DNA of 64,000 bases from Bradyrhizobium sp. sBnM-33 (lineage in GTDB: Bacteria > Pseudomonadota > Alphaproteobacteria > Rhizobiales > Xanthobacteraceae), in NCBI RefSeq assembly GCF_032917945.1, contig NZ_CP136624.1, forward strand, positions 4,216,001-4,280,000. The letters are read 5' to 3'. The position numbers and the translations under genes are program-made. Of the stretch, positions 53,045-61,787 are shown piece after piece; position 1 is the first letter of the stretch; each line of letters begins with the position of its first letter. The notes beneath the pieces are model-generated. The model ran no database searches. It was not told the origin of the DNA and saw nothing but the letters and a program-made list of their open reading frames with translations.

Positions 53045-54181
53045 CTAGCGGCCTCTTCCGTGTCCGCTGTTGCCACGGCCGCTGCCGTTAGCTCCGTTGC
53101 CATTTCCGTTGGCGGCATTTTCGTTGCCGCCATTGCCATTGCCGTTACCATTGCCGCTGTTACCATTGCCGCTGTTACCATTGCCGCTGTTGCCGTTACC
53201 GCCATTGGCGTTACCCCCGGCGACAGCCGCTACCGCGCTTGCATTTGCTCGACCGGCGGCACTCGCGGCGGCTCCGTTGCCATTATCTCCTTGACCATTG
53301 TTGGCGGCCGCCATGTCTGTGCCGGGCGTGGATGAGCTCCAGACCGTATTGCGTTCGGAGGCGCCCCGCGCCGCGCCGGCCGAAGCCGAGGTGCCATGGG
53401 CGAGACCGTTAGTGACGCGATGGAAGTTCACCCGAACTTCGCCGATCGACGTGGAGATGCGGGTGACGCCATGTTTGGCGGGATGGGCGTTCGCATGCTT
53501 GTTCTGTCCGTTGGCCGCATGACGCGGCGCGGAGAGACCATTGCGCGGCACCGGCACGCGCTCGATGGAAGGCGCGCGCGGCTTGCCGTGCTCGATCGGG
53601 GCGAGCACGCCAGCTCCGCCCAGCGATAGCCCGGTCTTGCCGCTGGCGAAGGCCGTCGCATGCTGCCCGGCCATGACTTGCGCGATCTGACCCGACTTGA
53701 AATCGGCGACTTCGACCTGGCCGCGGATCACGTCGACGGTGGTCTTGCCGGCATTCACGGTGACGCGGAATTGCGTGCCCTTCACCACGGCGGCGAGGTA
53801 GGGCGTTTCGACCTCGAAATGCTTGACGTTGCGTTTTTCGACGTCGAGCAGGATCGACCCCGCCTGCTGCACGATCGTGGTCGACAGCCCTTCCTTCTTT
53901 TGGGCGGGGACGCCGATCACGGAATTCGGTGCGACCATGATCATTTCCTCGCCGCGCTTCAACAGCACGCGACCGGTGCGGCCGGTGCGAACCGTATCGC
54001 CCGGCTTCAACACGTCTTCCTGTTTGATCGATGCCTGCTGCACGCCGCTGCCGGTGAGCCAGACCTCGCCCGAGGACTTGCTGACGGTCCAGTCGCCGTC
54101 ATCGGCCGCGTAAGCGGCGGAAGCCGTCGCCAGGAAGAACATCGCCGCGAGTGTTCTCGAGACGTGAGGGATCGCACGCAT
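53045..54181 (-). CDS. FecR-domain protein with Gly/Asn-rich C-terminal repeats
   Basis: 378 residues. A signal peptide (LAAMFFLATASAAYA) and a FecR domain (about 40-190; EDVLKPGDTVRTGRTGRVLLKRGEEMIMVAPNSVIGV...NVKHFEVETPYLAAVVKGTQFRVTVNAGKTTVDVIRGQVEVAD). The C-terminal 100 residues are Gly/Asn/Ser repeats (NSGNG), exported and disordered. FecR domains often bind a partner membrane protein. It is followed by the CHASE2 sensor and is divergent from a TpsB transporter, pointing to a shared envelope signalling or secretion task. Confidence 0.88.
   Translation of the reverse strand: MRAIPHVSRTLAAMFFLATASAAYAADDGDWTVSKSSGEVWLTGSGVQQASIKQEDVLKPGDTVRTGRTGRVLLKRGEEMIMVAPNSVIGVPAQKKEGLSTTIVQQAGSILLDVEKRNVKHFEVETPYLAAVVKGTQFRVTVNAGKTTVDVIRGQVEVADFKSGQIAQVMAGQHATAFASGKTGLSLGGAGVLAPIEHGKPRAPSIERVPVPRNGLSAPRHAANGQNKHANAHPAKHGVTRISTSIGEVRVNFHRVTNGLAHGTSASAGAARGASERNTVWSSSTPGTDMAAANNGQGDNGNGAAASAAGRANASAVAAVAGGNANGGNGNSGNGNSGNGNSGNGNGNGNGGNENAANGNGNGANGSGRGNSGHGRGR
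53145..53189. repeat. Three perfect 15-bp tandem repeats
   Basis: Unit ttaccattgccgctg, three exact copies in a row, inside the FecR-domain gene. They encode repeated NSGNG in the minus strand; further degenerate copies flank them. Copy number may vary between strains by slippage. Confidence 0.95.
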
Positions 54182-54310
54182 GAAACTCTCTCCGATTGCC
54201 GCTTTGTCCCGGACGCTATCGGAAATGTTTCAACATTGAGTGAGTGGAAGCCGTGTTCTCCGCGCGACGCGTTAACCATTCGTTGACCATAATTTTCTAT
54301 TAAAAATCAT

Positions 54311-56098
54311 ATGGCTAGCGGTTCCACCCACGATTCTCGTTCCTTATCCGTACAATTACGGAAGCGGACGTGTTCAGCTTTATCCCGTGTGGTGATGGTT
54401 GGCCTCGGGCTGTGGATTTCTGTTGCCTGTTTTCCGGCACGCGCGCAGCAAGCGCATCAGCCGGGTTACGATCCGCGGCAGACCGAAAAGCGTTTCGAGG
54501 ACCAACAATCCAGCCAGGGTGCGAACGGGCGGCCCCGATTGCCGTCGCCGCAATTCGCCGGCGCGGAGGGGCAGGGAGACACCAAGCCGCTGTTCGTGCT
54601 TCGGCGCGTCTCGATCAGCGGTGCCGTTGCGATACCGCAGGACCGGCTGGTGACGGCGTATCAACCCTATATCGGGAAAAAGGTGTCGCAGGCGGATTTG
54701 GCGGCTATGGCCAGCGCGGTCAGCGAGATCTATCGCGCCGCCGGATTTCACCTCAGCCGGGCGATCATCCCGCCGCAGGATATCCAGAGCGGCGCGCTTC
54801 GCATTCAGGTCGTCGAAGGCAGCATCACGGAGCTGACGCTGAAGGAGGACGGCGCCGACGAATTCGGCGTCCGGCCCATGCTCGATGCCGTGCTGGCCGA
54901 ACGGCCCTCGCGGCTTGCAACGCTGGAACGGCAATTGCTGCTGATCAACGGCCGCCCAGGCGTGCGGATCGTGGACACTGCGATCGATGAGATCGGGACG
55001 ACAACCGGCCATTTCCGCCTGATCCTCTCCGTGAAAACCTGGCACGTCTTCACATCGTTCGGTATAGACAATCTCGGATCGTCGTCCGTCGGACCGTGGC
55101 AAAGCTATGGGACGGCGGCGTTCAATTCCTATCTCGCGCCCGGCGACTCGCTGGTGTTCAACCTCTCGACCACGCCCGGCGATCCGAGGCAGCTCGCGTT
55201 TGGTCGCCTGTCCTACGAAGTGCCCGTCGGCACCGACGGCGCCCGCATCGGCGCGTCCGGCTATTACAGCGAAGTTTGGCCCGGTGATTACCGCCGTCTC
55301 TACAGCGACAACATCAAAACCCATTCGTTCGAAGTTCGCGGCAGCATCGCTCCGGTGCAATCGCAGAAGTCCAGCCTGACGCTGACCGCGGCTGCAGGAT
55401 TCACCAACGCCACCGAAAACGACGTGTTCGGCCGGATCTATGCCGATCGTATCCGCACCGCGAGCCTCACATCGGACTACCGCCTGCAGGACCATTTCGG
55501 CGGCATCAATTATCTGACGATGAACTATCGCCAGGGCTTCGACATTCTCGATGCCTCGCATCGGGACGACGATTATCTGTCGCGCGTCGGCGCGTCCGGC
55601 ACATTCTCCGCGCTGAATTTTTGGTTCACGCGCTATCAGACGCTGACGGATGCATGGTCGGTGAAGCTCGCCGCTGCCGGCCAGGCGGCATCCGGCGCGC
55701 TCTTCACCTCGCAGCAATTCTATCTCGGCGGCATCGCGTTCGGGCGCGGCTATGGCAGCGCCGAGATCAGCGGCGACAACGGTCTCGCAGGCACGGTCGA
55801 ACTGCGCTTCGACCAGAAGACGAACCTGCAATATCTGAGCGGCTACCAACTCTACGGCTTCGTCGACAGCGGTGTGGCCTGGAATCACGGGTACCGGCTC
55901 AGCGACGGGCTGTCGCTGACCTCGGCCGGCGGCGGCGTTCGCTTCTTCCTCGCCGAAGGCCTGCAAGCCGACATCGGCGCCGCCGCGCCACTCAGCTATC
56001 GCGCGCCTGATAATCCCACCCGCGGCGCACGCGTGCTGTTCTCCCTGACGAGCGCGCTGAAGCTCTGTCCGGTGCGGGCGACGACGCGGTGTCTGTAG
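54311..56098 (+). CDS. TpsB-type (ShlB/FhaC/HecB) outer-membrane transporter
   Basis: 595 residues. Signal region (VVMVGLGLWISVACFPARA), an N-terminal linker, POTRA-type domain (FVLRRVSISGAVAIPQDRLVTAYQPYIGKKVSQADLAAMASAVSEIYRAAGFHLSRAIIPPQDIQSGALRIQVVEGSI), then a 16-strand-like beta barrel with the FhaC signature LGGIAFGRGYGSAEISGDNGLAG. TpsB proteins export a TpsA exoprotein, or, in Omp85-like use, membrane proteins. No TpsA (filamentous haemagglutinin-like gene) is in the window. Confidence 0.9.
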   Translation: MASGSTHDSRSLSVQLRKRTCSALSRVVMVGLGLWISVACFPARAQQAHQPGYDPRQTEKRFEDQQSSQGANGRPRLPSPQFAGAEGQGDTKPLFVLRRVSISGAVAIPQDRLVTAYQPYIGKKVSQADLAAMASAVSEIYRAAGFHLSRAIIPPQDIQSGALRIQVVEGSITELTLKEDGADEFGVRPMLDAVLAERPSRLATLERQLLLINGRPGVRIVDTAIDEIGTTTGHFRLILSVKTWHVFTSFGIDNLGSSSVGPWQSYGTAAFNSYLAPGDSLVFNLSTTPGDPRQLAFGRLSYEVPVGTDGARIGASGYYSEVWPGDYRRLYSDNIKTHSFEVRGSIAPVQSQKSSLTLTAAAGFTNATENDVFGRIYADRIRTASLTSDYRLQDHFGGINYLTMNYRQGFDILDASHRDDDYLSRVGASGTFSALNFWFTRYQTLTDAWSVKLAAAGQAASGALFTSQQFYLGGIAFGRGYGSAEISGDNGLAGTVELRFDQKTNLQYLSGYQLYGFVDSGVAWNHGYRLSDGLSLTSAGGGVRFFLAEGLQADIGAAAPLSYRAPDNPTRGARVLFSLTSALKLCPVRATTRCL

Positions 56099-56100
56099 GG

Positions 56101-56491
56101 TTAGACCGGCTCGTAGCTCTCCGTCGCACAGGTATCCTCGGCTTCGACCTTTTGGCGATCGGCGATCGCGCCGTCGGAAATTTCGATCCGGTAGGTCTGC
56201 GTACCCAGCGGCTTGCCGGTCACCGAGACGACTTCGGCCTTGACGCAGGCGGTCCAGCCCGGGCCGCGTAGATTCGGGCGCGGCTCGGAAACGCGGACCT
56301 GGGTCGGCTGCGAGGCCGCCAGGAACACCGAATCCAGTTTCTGCCGCAGCAGCAGCTTGACGTCCGGCGGCGTTCCCAGCGCGGGCGGGTCGGGCGCCTT
56401 GCCGCGCATGAACTCCGGCACCGGCGCGCGGACGTCGGCAAAGCCGCACCGCGCCCGCCACCAGCGCTATATGTACCACGATCTGCCGCAT
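56101..56491 (-). pseudogene. Small lipoprotein with probable 1-bp frameshift
   Basis: The frame from 56421 (MPEFMRGKAPDPPAL...TCATESYEPV) has no good start. Upstream on the same strand an ATG at 56491 begins MRQIVVHIALVAGA, which loses frame near 56449. Skipping one base in the gcggtgcgg run gives MRQIVVHIALVAGACGFADVRAPVPEF, a lipobox (AGA-Cys) followed without break by the rest. The restored protein is about 129 residues. I recall lipoproteins of this look in Bradyrhizobium. Either a real mutation or a sequence error. Confidence 0.6.
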
Positions 56492-56715
56492 CGGAGGTTG
56501 TTTGTATCGCGAAGACGCGTTCCGGACAGGGCATTGCGGTGCAATCAACATAACGATTCCGAGACTGTGATGCAGATCACTGCCGAGGACTTGGGCCTGC
56601 GGCAAGATCGCCGTTGAATCGGGCCATCGTCACGCCTCACATGGCGCCGCCGGCTTGAACCTTTGGCTGCGGGGGCATGACCAATCCACAGCCTGTATTG
56701 TCGGGAGGTGGCATC

Positions 56716-58164
56716 ATGCTCCGTCACGCGCTGTTTGGGTTGATCGTTCCCGCCGCGTTGCTTCTAGGTACGCATTCGGCCTCCGCCGAAAGTCGCCTCG
56801 CACTGGTGATCGGCCAATCCGCCTATCGCTCGGTGCCCGCGCTGCCCAATCCAGCCAATGACGCCAAGGCGGTCACGCAATTGCTGACCGATTCCGGCTT
56901 CGAGGTTTCGACCGCGGCCGATCTTTCGCAGAATCAAATGCGGGAGGCGGTCAGCGACTTCGCCGGCAAGGTGGCTGCGAGGGGCGCCGATACGGTCGCC
57001 CTGGTGTTTTACGCCGGCCATGGGCTGCAGATCGACGGCGAGAATTTTCTGGTCCCGGTCGACATCGATCCGAAGCGGGAAGCCGACATTCCGATCCAGG
57101 CGGTGCGCCTCAACGACATCCTGAACACGCTGACATCGGTGCCGAGCAGGATGCGCATCCTGATGCTCGATGCCTGCCGCAACAATCCGTTCCCCGACCT
57201 CAAGACCGCCGGCAGCGGCCTTGCGCTGGTCGACGCCAAGGTCGGCTCGCCCGGCACGTTCCTGTCGTTCTCGACTTCGCCCGGCGCGGTCGCGGAAGAC
57301 GGCTCCGGCTCCAACAGCCCGTATACGACCGCGCTGCTCGCAGCCGGCAAAGAGCAGGGGATTCCAATCGAGGAGACCTTCAAGCGCGTGCGCCTCGCCG
57401 TGAACAAGGTCACTGAGGGGCGGCAGACGCCGTGGGACAGCTCTTCGCTGACCGAGGATTTCCGCTTTTCCGGCGCCTCGGTCGCCGGACCCAAGCCTGC
57501 CGCGCAGCCCAAGAAGACGGTGGCCGAGTGGACGCGCGATCTGAAGGGCAAGCCGGTCGAGGCGGCGAACGAGTTGATCGTGGCCGACGGTACCGACGAA
57601 GCCTACGAGGCGTTTGCCGGCCTTTACCCGCAGACGACGCTCGGGCGGCTGGCGCGCGACTGGCTGGTTCGGCACCGGCGCATGGTGGCGTGGAACGAGG
57701 CCGTGCTCATCAACACTGCGGCCGGATATCGCTCGTTCTTGGCGAAATTCCCCGACAGCGATCTGGCCGCGACCGCGCGCAAGCTGGAACAGCGGCTGCG
57801 CAACCGCCCCGACTTCACGCCGGCGGTCGCTGCCACCAACGCCGCCGTGCCGCAAAACGTCGCGCTGGCCGCGCCGATGTGCCCCTGCAACGTGCAGCCG
57901 CCGCAGCAGCAGCCGATCAAGGTCAACGCGCCGGCCCGGCGCGTCGAGCCCGATCCGCCGAAGCGCGTCGATCGCAAGCCGCCGCGTCGCGTGCGTGAGG
58001 TAGATGAGGACGTCGTAGTCGTTCGCCGTCCGCCGCCGCGCGTGGTCTACGAGCAGCCGCCACCGCCGCCACCGGTCAGCATCGGCATCGGGATCGGTCT
58101 CGGCGGATTTGGCGGCGGACGCGGCGGCAATTATGGCGACCACGGCAGTCGGGGTAGATACTGA
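56716..58164 (+). CDS. Exported caspase-like (peptidase C14) protein
   Basis: 482 residues from the ATG at 56716, which has GGGAGGTG upstream; an ATG at 56677 is less likely. Signal peptide (ALFGLIVPAALLLGTHSASA). The C14 domain (about 25-250) has the dyad His102 (VFYAGHGLQ) and Cys154 (LDACRNNPF). It continues with a helical region (about 260-380) and a Pro/Arg-rich, then Gly-rich end (GIGIGLGGFGGGRGG). Metacaspase-like proteins cleave after basic residues; target unknown. Likely periplasmic or surface. Confidence 0.9.
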   Translation: MLRHALFGLIVPAALLLGTHSASAESRLALVIGQSAYRSVPALPNPANDAKAVTQLLTDSGFEVSTAADLSQNQMREAVSDFAGKVAARGADTVALVFYAGHGLQIDGENFLVPVDIDPKREADIPIQAVRLNDILNTLTSVPSRMRILMLDACRNNPFPDLKTAGSGLALVDAKVGSPGTFLSFSTSPGAVAEDGSGSNSPYTTALLAAGKEQGIPIEETFKRVRLAVNKVTEGRQTPWDSSSLTEDFRFSGASVAGPKPAAQPKKTVAEWTRDLKGKPVEAANELIVADGTDEAYEAFAGLYPQTTLGRLARDWLVRHRRMVAWNEAVLINTAAGYRSFLAKFPDSDLAATARKLEQRLRNRPDFTPAVAATNAAVPQNVALAAPMCPCNVQPPQQQPIKVNAPARRVEPDPPKRVDRKPPRRVREVDEDVVVVRRPPPRVVYEQPPPPPPVSIGIGIGLGGFGGGRGGNYGDHGSRGRY

Positions 58165-58218
58165 CGTGCCGATAGGGTAATCGATCCCGCAAGCGTTGGG
58201 TTGCGCTTGCGGGGCAGG

Positions 58219-60252
58219 ATGCGAAATCCGGTTTGTCTGTTCGCTTTGATCGTCGCCATCTTCTGTGCGCGCAATTCGCCTCCTGCTTCCGCCTGGGAGC
58301 ATTGGGGCGGCGATCGCGGCGGATCGCGGTTTTCGCCGCTGAAGCAGATCGCGCCCGACAATGTCGGCAGTCTGGTTCGCGCCTGGGAGTTTCGCACCGG
58401 CGACCTCGATCGCAGGCCGGTCGAGGCAATGAAGCGGACCAAGTTTCAGGCCACGCCGCTGCTTGTCGAGGACAGCCTGATCTTCTGCTCGCCCTTCAAC
58501 GAGGTCATCGCGCTCGATCCCGGCAGCGGCGTGCCGAAGTGGCGGTACGATCCTGGTATCTCGACCGCGCAACGCCCGGCCAACCGCTACACTTGCCGTG
58601 GCGTCGCCTATTGGCTCGACGCGCGCGCCACGGAGACTGCCGCCTGCCGTGCACGGATATTCATGGGCACCAACGACGTGCGCGTGATTGCGCTCGACGC
58701 CAGGACCGGCGTCCCTTGCGCCGATTTCGGCAACAATGGCGAGATCAAGTTCGCACTCGGTCCATTGGAGTGGCCCGGCGAATTCCAGATCACGTCGGCG
58801 CCCGTCATTATCAGCGACACTGTCATCGTCGGCTCCGCAATTGCAGATAATCGCCGTGTCGACGCACCGCCGGGCACGGTGCGCGCTTTCGATGCGCGAA
58901 CCGGGCAACCGCGCTGGAGCTTCGATCCGCTGGTGCATGATGGCGTGATTGCCGGCCACGCCAATGTCTGGGCGCCGATGTCGGTGGACGAGGAGCGCGG
59001 CCTGGTATTCTTGCCCACGTCCTCGCCGAGCCCGGATTTCTGGGGCGGCAAGCGGCCCGGCAACAATGACTACGCCAATTCGGTTGTGGCGCTGCGCGCC
59101 GAGACCGGCGAGCGGGTGTGGTCGTTTCAGACCGTGCACCACGATGTCTGGGATTACGACCTGCCGGCGCAGCCGACATTGGCGCGTGTCGATACCGGCC
59201 AAGGCCAGCGCGATGTCGTGATCCAGCCCACCAAACAAGGTTTTGTGTTCGTGCTCGACCGCGATACCGGCGAGCCGGTGTGGCCGGTGGAGGAACGCGC
59301 GGTGCCGCAGGGCGGCGCCGAAGGCGAGCAGCTCTCGCCGACGCAGCCGTTCCCGACCCACGTCCCGGCGCTGCTGCCGCAACAGATCTCGACCGACGAA
59401 TTGTTCGGCCTGATTCCGTTCTGGGACAGCGGGGCCTGCCGCGCGCAGGTCGCGTCGGCGCGCAATGAAGGCCTCTACACGCCGCCGTCCACGCAAGGCA
59501 CCGTGGTATTTCCAATGACCGGCGGCGGCGTGAACTGGGGCGGCGCCGCGTTCGATCCGGTCAGCCAGATCCTTTACGCCAATACGACGCGGGCGATTCA
59601 CATTATCAAACTACTTCCACGTGCCGCTGTGGCCGACGGCTTCAACCCGGCGCCCGGTCATGACTTCGGACGGCAACACGGCACGCCGTTTGCGATGACG
59701 CGCGCCGTCGCACTGTCGCAGCTGGGGCTGTTGTGCAACAAGCCGCCCTGGGGCGAGATGGTTGCGGTCGATCTGAAGGCGGGGAAGATTCTCTGGCGAT
59801 CCAGGGTCGGCACCACGGAAGATCGTGCGCCGCTCGGCATCGCCTTTCCGTTCGGCACGCCGCTCTTCAGTGGCGTCGCGATCACCGCCGGCGGCCTCGT
59901 CTTCACCGGCGCGATGGACGCATATTTGCGCGCCTTCGATGCGCGATCGGGACAGGAGCTGTGGCAGGGGCGGCTGCCGGTGCCGGGTGTTGCCAATCCC
60001 ATGACGTACATGTGGAAGGGTGAGCAATATGTCGCGATCGGTGCCGGCGGTCATTCCGAGTCCGGCACCACGATCGGCGACAGCGTGGTGGCGTTCCGCC
60101 TGGCGCGTCAGGGTGAGGCGCCCTCGCTGTGGTCGCGCACCATCGACCGGCCCGGCGGGCGATTTATGAGCGGGGCGATTGCGGTTGGGTTGGTTGTGCT
60201 GCTGACGGTGATTGCGTTGCGCTGGCGGCGGGGAAGGGTGGGGCGAGCGTGA
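58219..60252 (+). CDS. PQQ-dependent dehydrogenase (glucose/quinate type)
   Basis: 677 residues from the ATG at 58219. Signal (VCLFALIVAIFCARNSPPASA) and an eight-bladed beta-propeller quinoprotein domain: WEHWGGDRGGSRFSPLKQI, TVHHDVWDYDLPAQPTLA and GGGVNWGGAAFDP. It ends with a membrane helix (FMSGAIAVGLVVLLTVIAL) instead of the five N-terminal helices of classical Gcd, so it is a periplasmic enzyme with a C-terminal anchor. It should oxidise a sugar, polyol or quinate to the quinone pool. No PQQ synthesis genes are nearby. Confidence 0.9.
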   Translation: MRNPVCLFALIVAIFCARNSPPASAWEHWGGDRGGSRFSPLKQIAPDNVGSLVRAWEFRTGDLDRRPVEAMKRTKFQATPLLVEDSLIFCSPFNEVIALDPGSGVPKWRYDPGISTAQRPANRYTCRGVAYWLDARATETAACRARIFMGTNDVRVIALDARTGVPCADFGNNGEIKFALGPLEWPGEFQITSAPVIISDTVIVGSAIADNRRVDAPPGTVRAFDARTGQPRWSFDPLVHDGVIAGHANVWAPMSVDEERGLVFLPTSSPSPDFWGGKRPGNNDYANSVVALRAETGERVWSFQTVHHDVWDYDLPAQPTLARVDTGQGQRDVVIQPTKQGFVFVLDRDTGEPVWPVEERAVPQGGAEGEQLSPTQPFPTHVPALLPQQISTDELFGLIPFWDSGACRAQVASARNEGLYTPPSTQGTVVFPMTGGGVNWGGAAFDPVSQILYANTTRAIHIIKLLPRAAVADGFNPAPGHDFGRQHGTPFAMTRAVALSQLGLLCNKPPWGEMVAVDLKAGKILWRSRVGTTEDRAPLGIAFPFGTPLFSGVAITAGGLVFTGAMDAYLRAFDARSGQELWQGRLPVPGVANPMTYMWKGEQYVAIGAGGHSESGTTIGDSVVAFRLARQGEAPSLWSRTIDRPGGRFMSGAIAVGLVVLLTVIALRWRRGRVGRA

Positions 60253-60314
60253 GTGCACGCACCCTCTGCTGTCAGCGTCCGGCTCGCTGCATTCGCTCTA
60301 CCCATCCTACGCAG

Positions 60315-60420
60315 GCTGTCATCCCCGCGAAGGCGGGGATCCAATACGCCGCGGCTTCTCGGTTTAATCACTGGCGTCTCTGGAATACTGGGTCACCCGC
60401 CTTCGCGGGTGACGACAACG
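60315..60420. repeat. Palindromic dispersed repeat
   Basis: gtcatccccgcgaaggcggg ... gggtcacccgccttcgcggg with tgacgaca at the end form an imperfect inverted repeat of about 100 bp, a type I recall as common in Bradyrhizobium. The half-repeat gctctacccatcctac at about 60296-60311 precedes it. Confidence 0.85.
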
Positions 60421-60439
60421 GAATATGAAGCGGCCTTCT

Positions 60440-60838
60440 CGCGGCGCATTGCGCCCGAGTTTGCTTTTCACTTCCCGCCCTCTTCCAAACAGAGGGCGCA
60501 GGGAAGACCGGGTGCGCGCCGCACCCGCGGTCTCGTGTGCAACGTGCGCAAAAGAACACGCACACGAGCATACAGGTACAGCGGGAGCATCCCGGCCTTC
60601 CCTGCGCAATGGCTTTACGGCTTACTTCGTGCTCTCCCCGGTGAACGGCTTTCTTGCCACCGTCGCCCCCGAGGGAAGCTTCGCTTCTCTCGGACTTAAT
60701 GCCAGCACCGCGACATCAGGACCACACGACTTCGCCGTACGCTTCCTGCGCCTACGTCTTGCGCATTCAGCGTCCATCGCATCTCACCGCACGTTCGTGA
60801 CGATCGCGAGCCGCCCCTCAATCGGGTGAGACGGGCGG
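60440..60838. repeat. About 400-bp non-coding repeat with cloverleaf-like fold
   Basis: The segment runs from ggcgcattgcgcccgag to gtgagacgggcgg and holds no plausible gene. Bases 60496-60607 form a closed structure: an 11-bp outer stem (60496-60506 with 60597-60607), hairpin 1 of 8 bp (60509-60527), hairpin 2 with a 9-bp stem (60532-60540 with 60560-60568), and hairpin 3 of 5 bp (60582-60594). I recall highly similar copies in Bradyrhizobium genomes; not verifiable here. Role unknown. Confidence 0.7.
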
Positions 60839-60988
60839 AGTTATGCAGATGATTTGCGTGACAAGTTAAGCGGAATATTTTTGCGCGAAGGGCTGGACAG
60901 GTTTTGAGTGATTTGCCCGTCGTGCCATCGTGTCGCAGGCCGCTGCACGAGATTGTGCTTGTACGCGCAGCAAATCAGCTCGCAGCTT

Positions 60989-61080
60989 GTAGGGTAGGCA
61001 AAGCGCAAGCGTGCCCACCATCATTTGCACCGAACGCTGGAATGGTGGGCACGGCGGAAGAGCGCCTTTGCCACCCTACG
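60989..61080. repeat. Palindromic dispersed repeat
   Basis: gtagggtaggcaaagcgcaa ... gcctttgccaccctacg are near-mirror arms with inner gtgcccaccat / atggtgggcac arms. It lies directly after the PaaI-type thioesterase stop. Confidence 0.85.
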
Positions 61081-61083
61081 GCG

Positions 61084-61545
61084 CTACATCATCGCGAACG
61101 CGCTCGAGACCATCGCCACCGGCTTGGCGTCGGCGGCGGAAAGCAGCGTGACGCGACCGAAGCTCATGGTGCGCCCGAGGCGGACCACGCGCGCGTCGGC
61201 CAGTACGTCGGAGGCAGAGACCGCGCGCATGAAATGCGTGGTCTGGTCGACCGTCGTCATTGCGCGGTAGCCGCGGTTGGCGGCGAGATTGGCGATCACC
61301 ATCGCGGTGTCGGCGAATGCCATCAGCGCCTGGCCCGAGACCGTGCCCCCATTGCGGCACAGCCGCTCCGAGAACGGCAGGCGCAGGATCGCGCCCGGTT
61401 GCCAGTCAGCGGCATCGCCGGGCGGGGCAGAGTCAAAGCGCTCGATCGACAGATTGAGATCCATCACCCATGGCGCAAACACCTCGCCAAGCACCCGCCT
61501 GGCTTCAGCAATGCCGAACTCCGTTGTTTGTGGCTGTTGTTGCAT
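61084..61545 (-). CDS. PaaI-type thioesterase (hot-dog fold)
   Basis: 153 residues. The hot-dog core has RNGGTVSGQALMAFADTAMVIANLAANRGYRAMTTVDQTTHFMRAVSASDVLADARVVRLGRTMSFGRVTLL, the PaaI pattern that hydrolyses acyl- or aryl-CoA thioesters. There are no paa genes nearby, so the substrate is open. A palindromic repeat follows its stop. Confidence 0.85.
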   Translation of the reverse strand: MQQQPQTTEFGIAEARRVLGEVFAPWVMDLNLSIERFDSAPPGDAADWQPGAILRLPFSERLCRNGGTVSGQALMAFADTAMVIANLAANRGYRAMTTVDQTTHFMRAVSASDVLADARVVRLGRTMSFGRVTLLSAADAKPVAMVSSAFAMM

Positions 61546-61787
61546 GAACGCCCGTTTCCTTGCCTGATATTATTGTCTGCGCATTGTAGTGGCCATTGCG
61601 GCGAAGGGAACACTGACGCCGCGCCCCAAATACGGCGCGATCCGGAGCGATTGGACGCAATCGCCGAATCCTGCAAGTGCACGCCTGCGCCCCGCGCCGA
61701 GCTACGTCGACCAAAGGTTGGGGCCGCCGTGCTTGGCGGCCCGGTTGAGGGGGTGGTAGATTTGCCAAAACGTAAAAGGAGAGCGTC

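Noticed and set aside
53145..53189. CRISPR-like repeat
   Set aside because: Units are contiguous with no spacers and lie in frame inside a gene.
54380..56605. Long minus-strand open frame (741 codons) opposite the TpsB gene
   Set aside because: Antisense shadow of high-GC coding sequence; low-complexity Arg/Ala/Gln/Gly composition and no family signal, while the plus-strand TpsB motifs are clear.
56764..59601. Very long minus-strand open frame (945 codons) opposite the caspase-like and PQQ genes
   Set aside because: It spans two genes with strong motifs on the plus strand and has shadow composition.
60496..60607. Cloverleaf core as a tRNA
   Set aside because: Arm lengths differ from tRNA and there is no T-loop GTTCRANNC or CCA end.
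60253..60829. Short plus-strand open frames within the repeats
   Set aside because: They cover dispersed repeats with stem structure and show no coding character.
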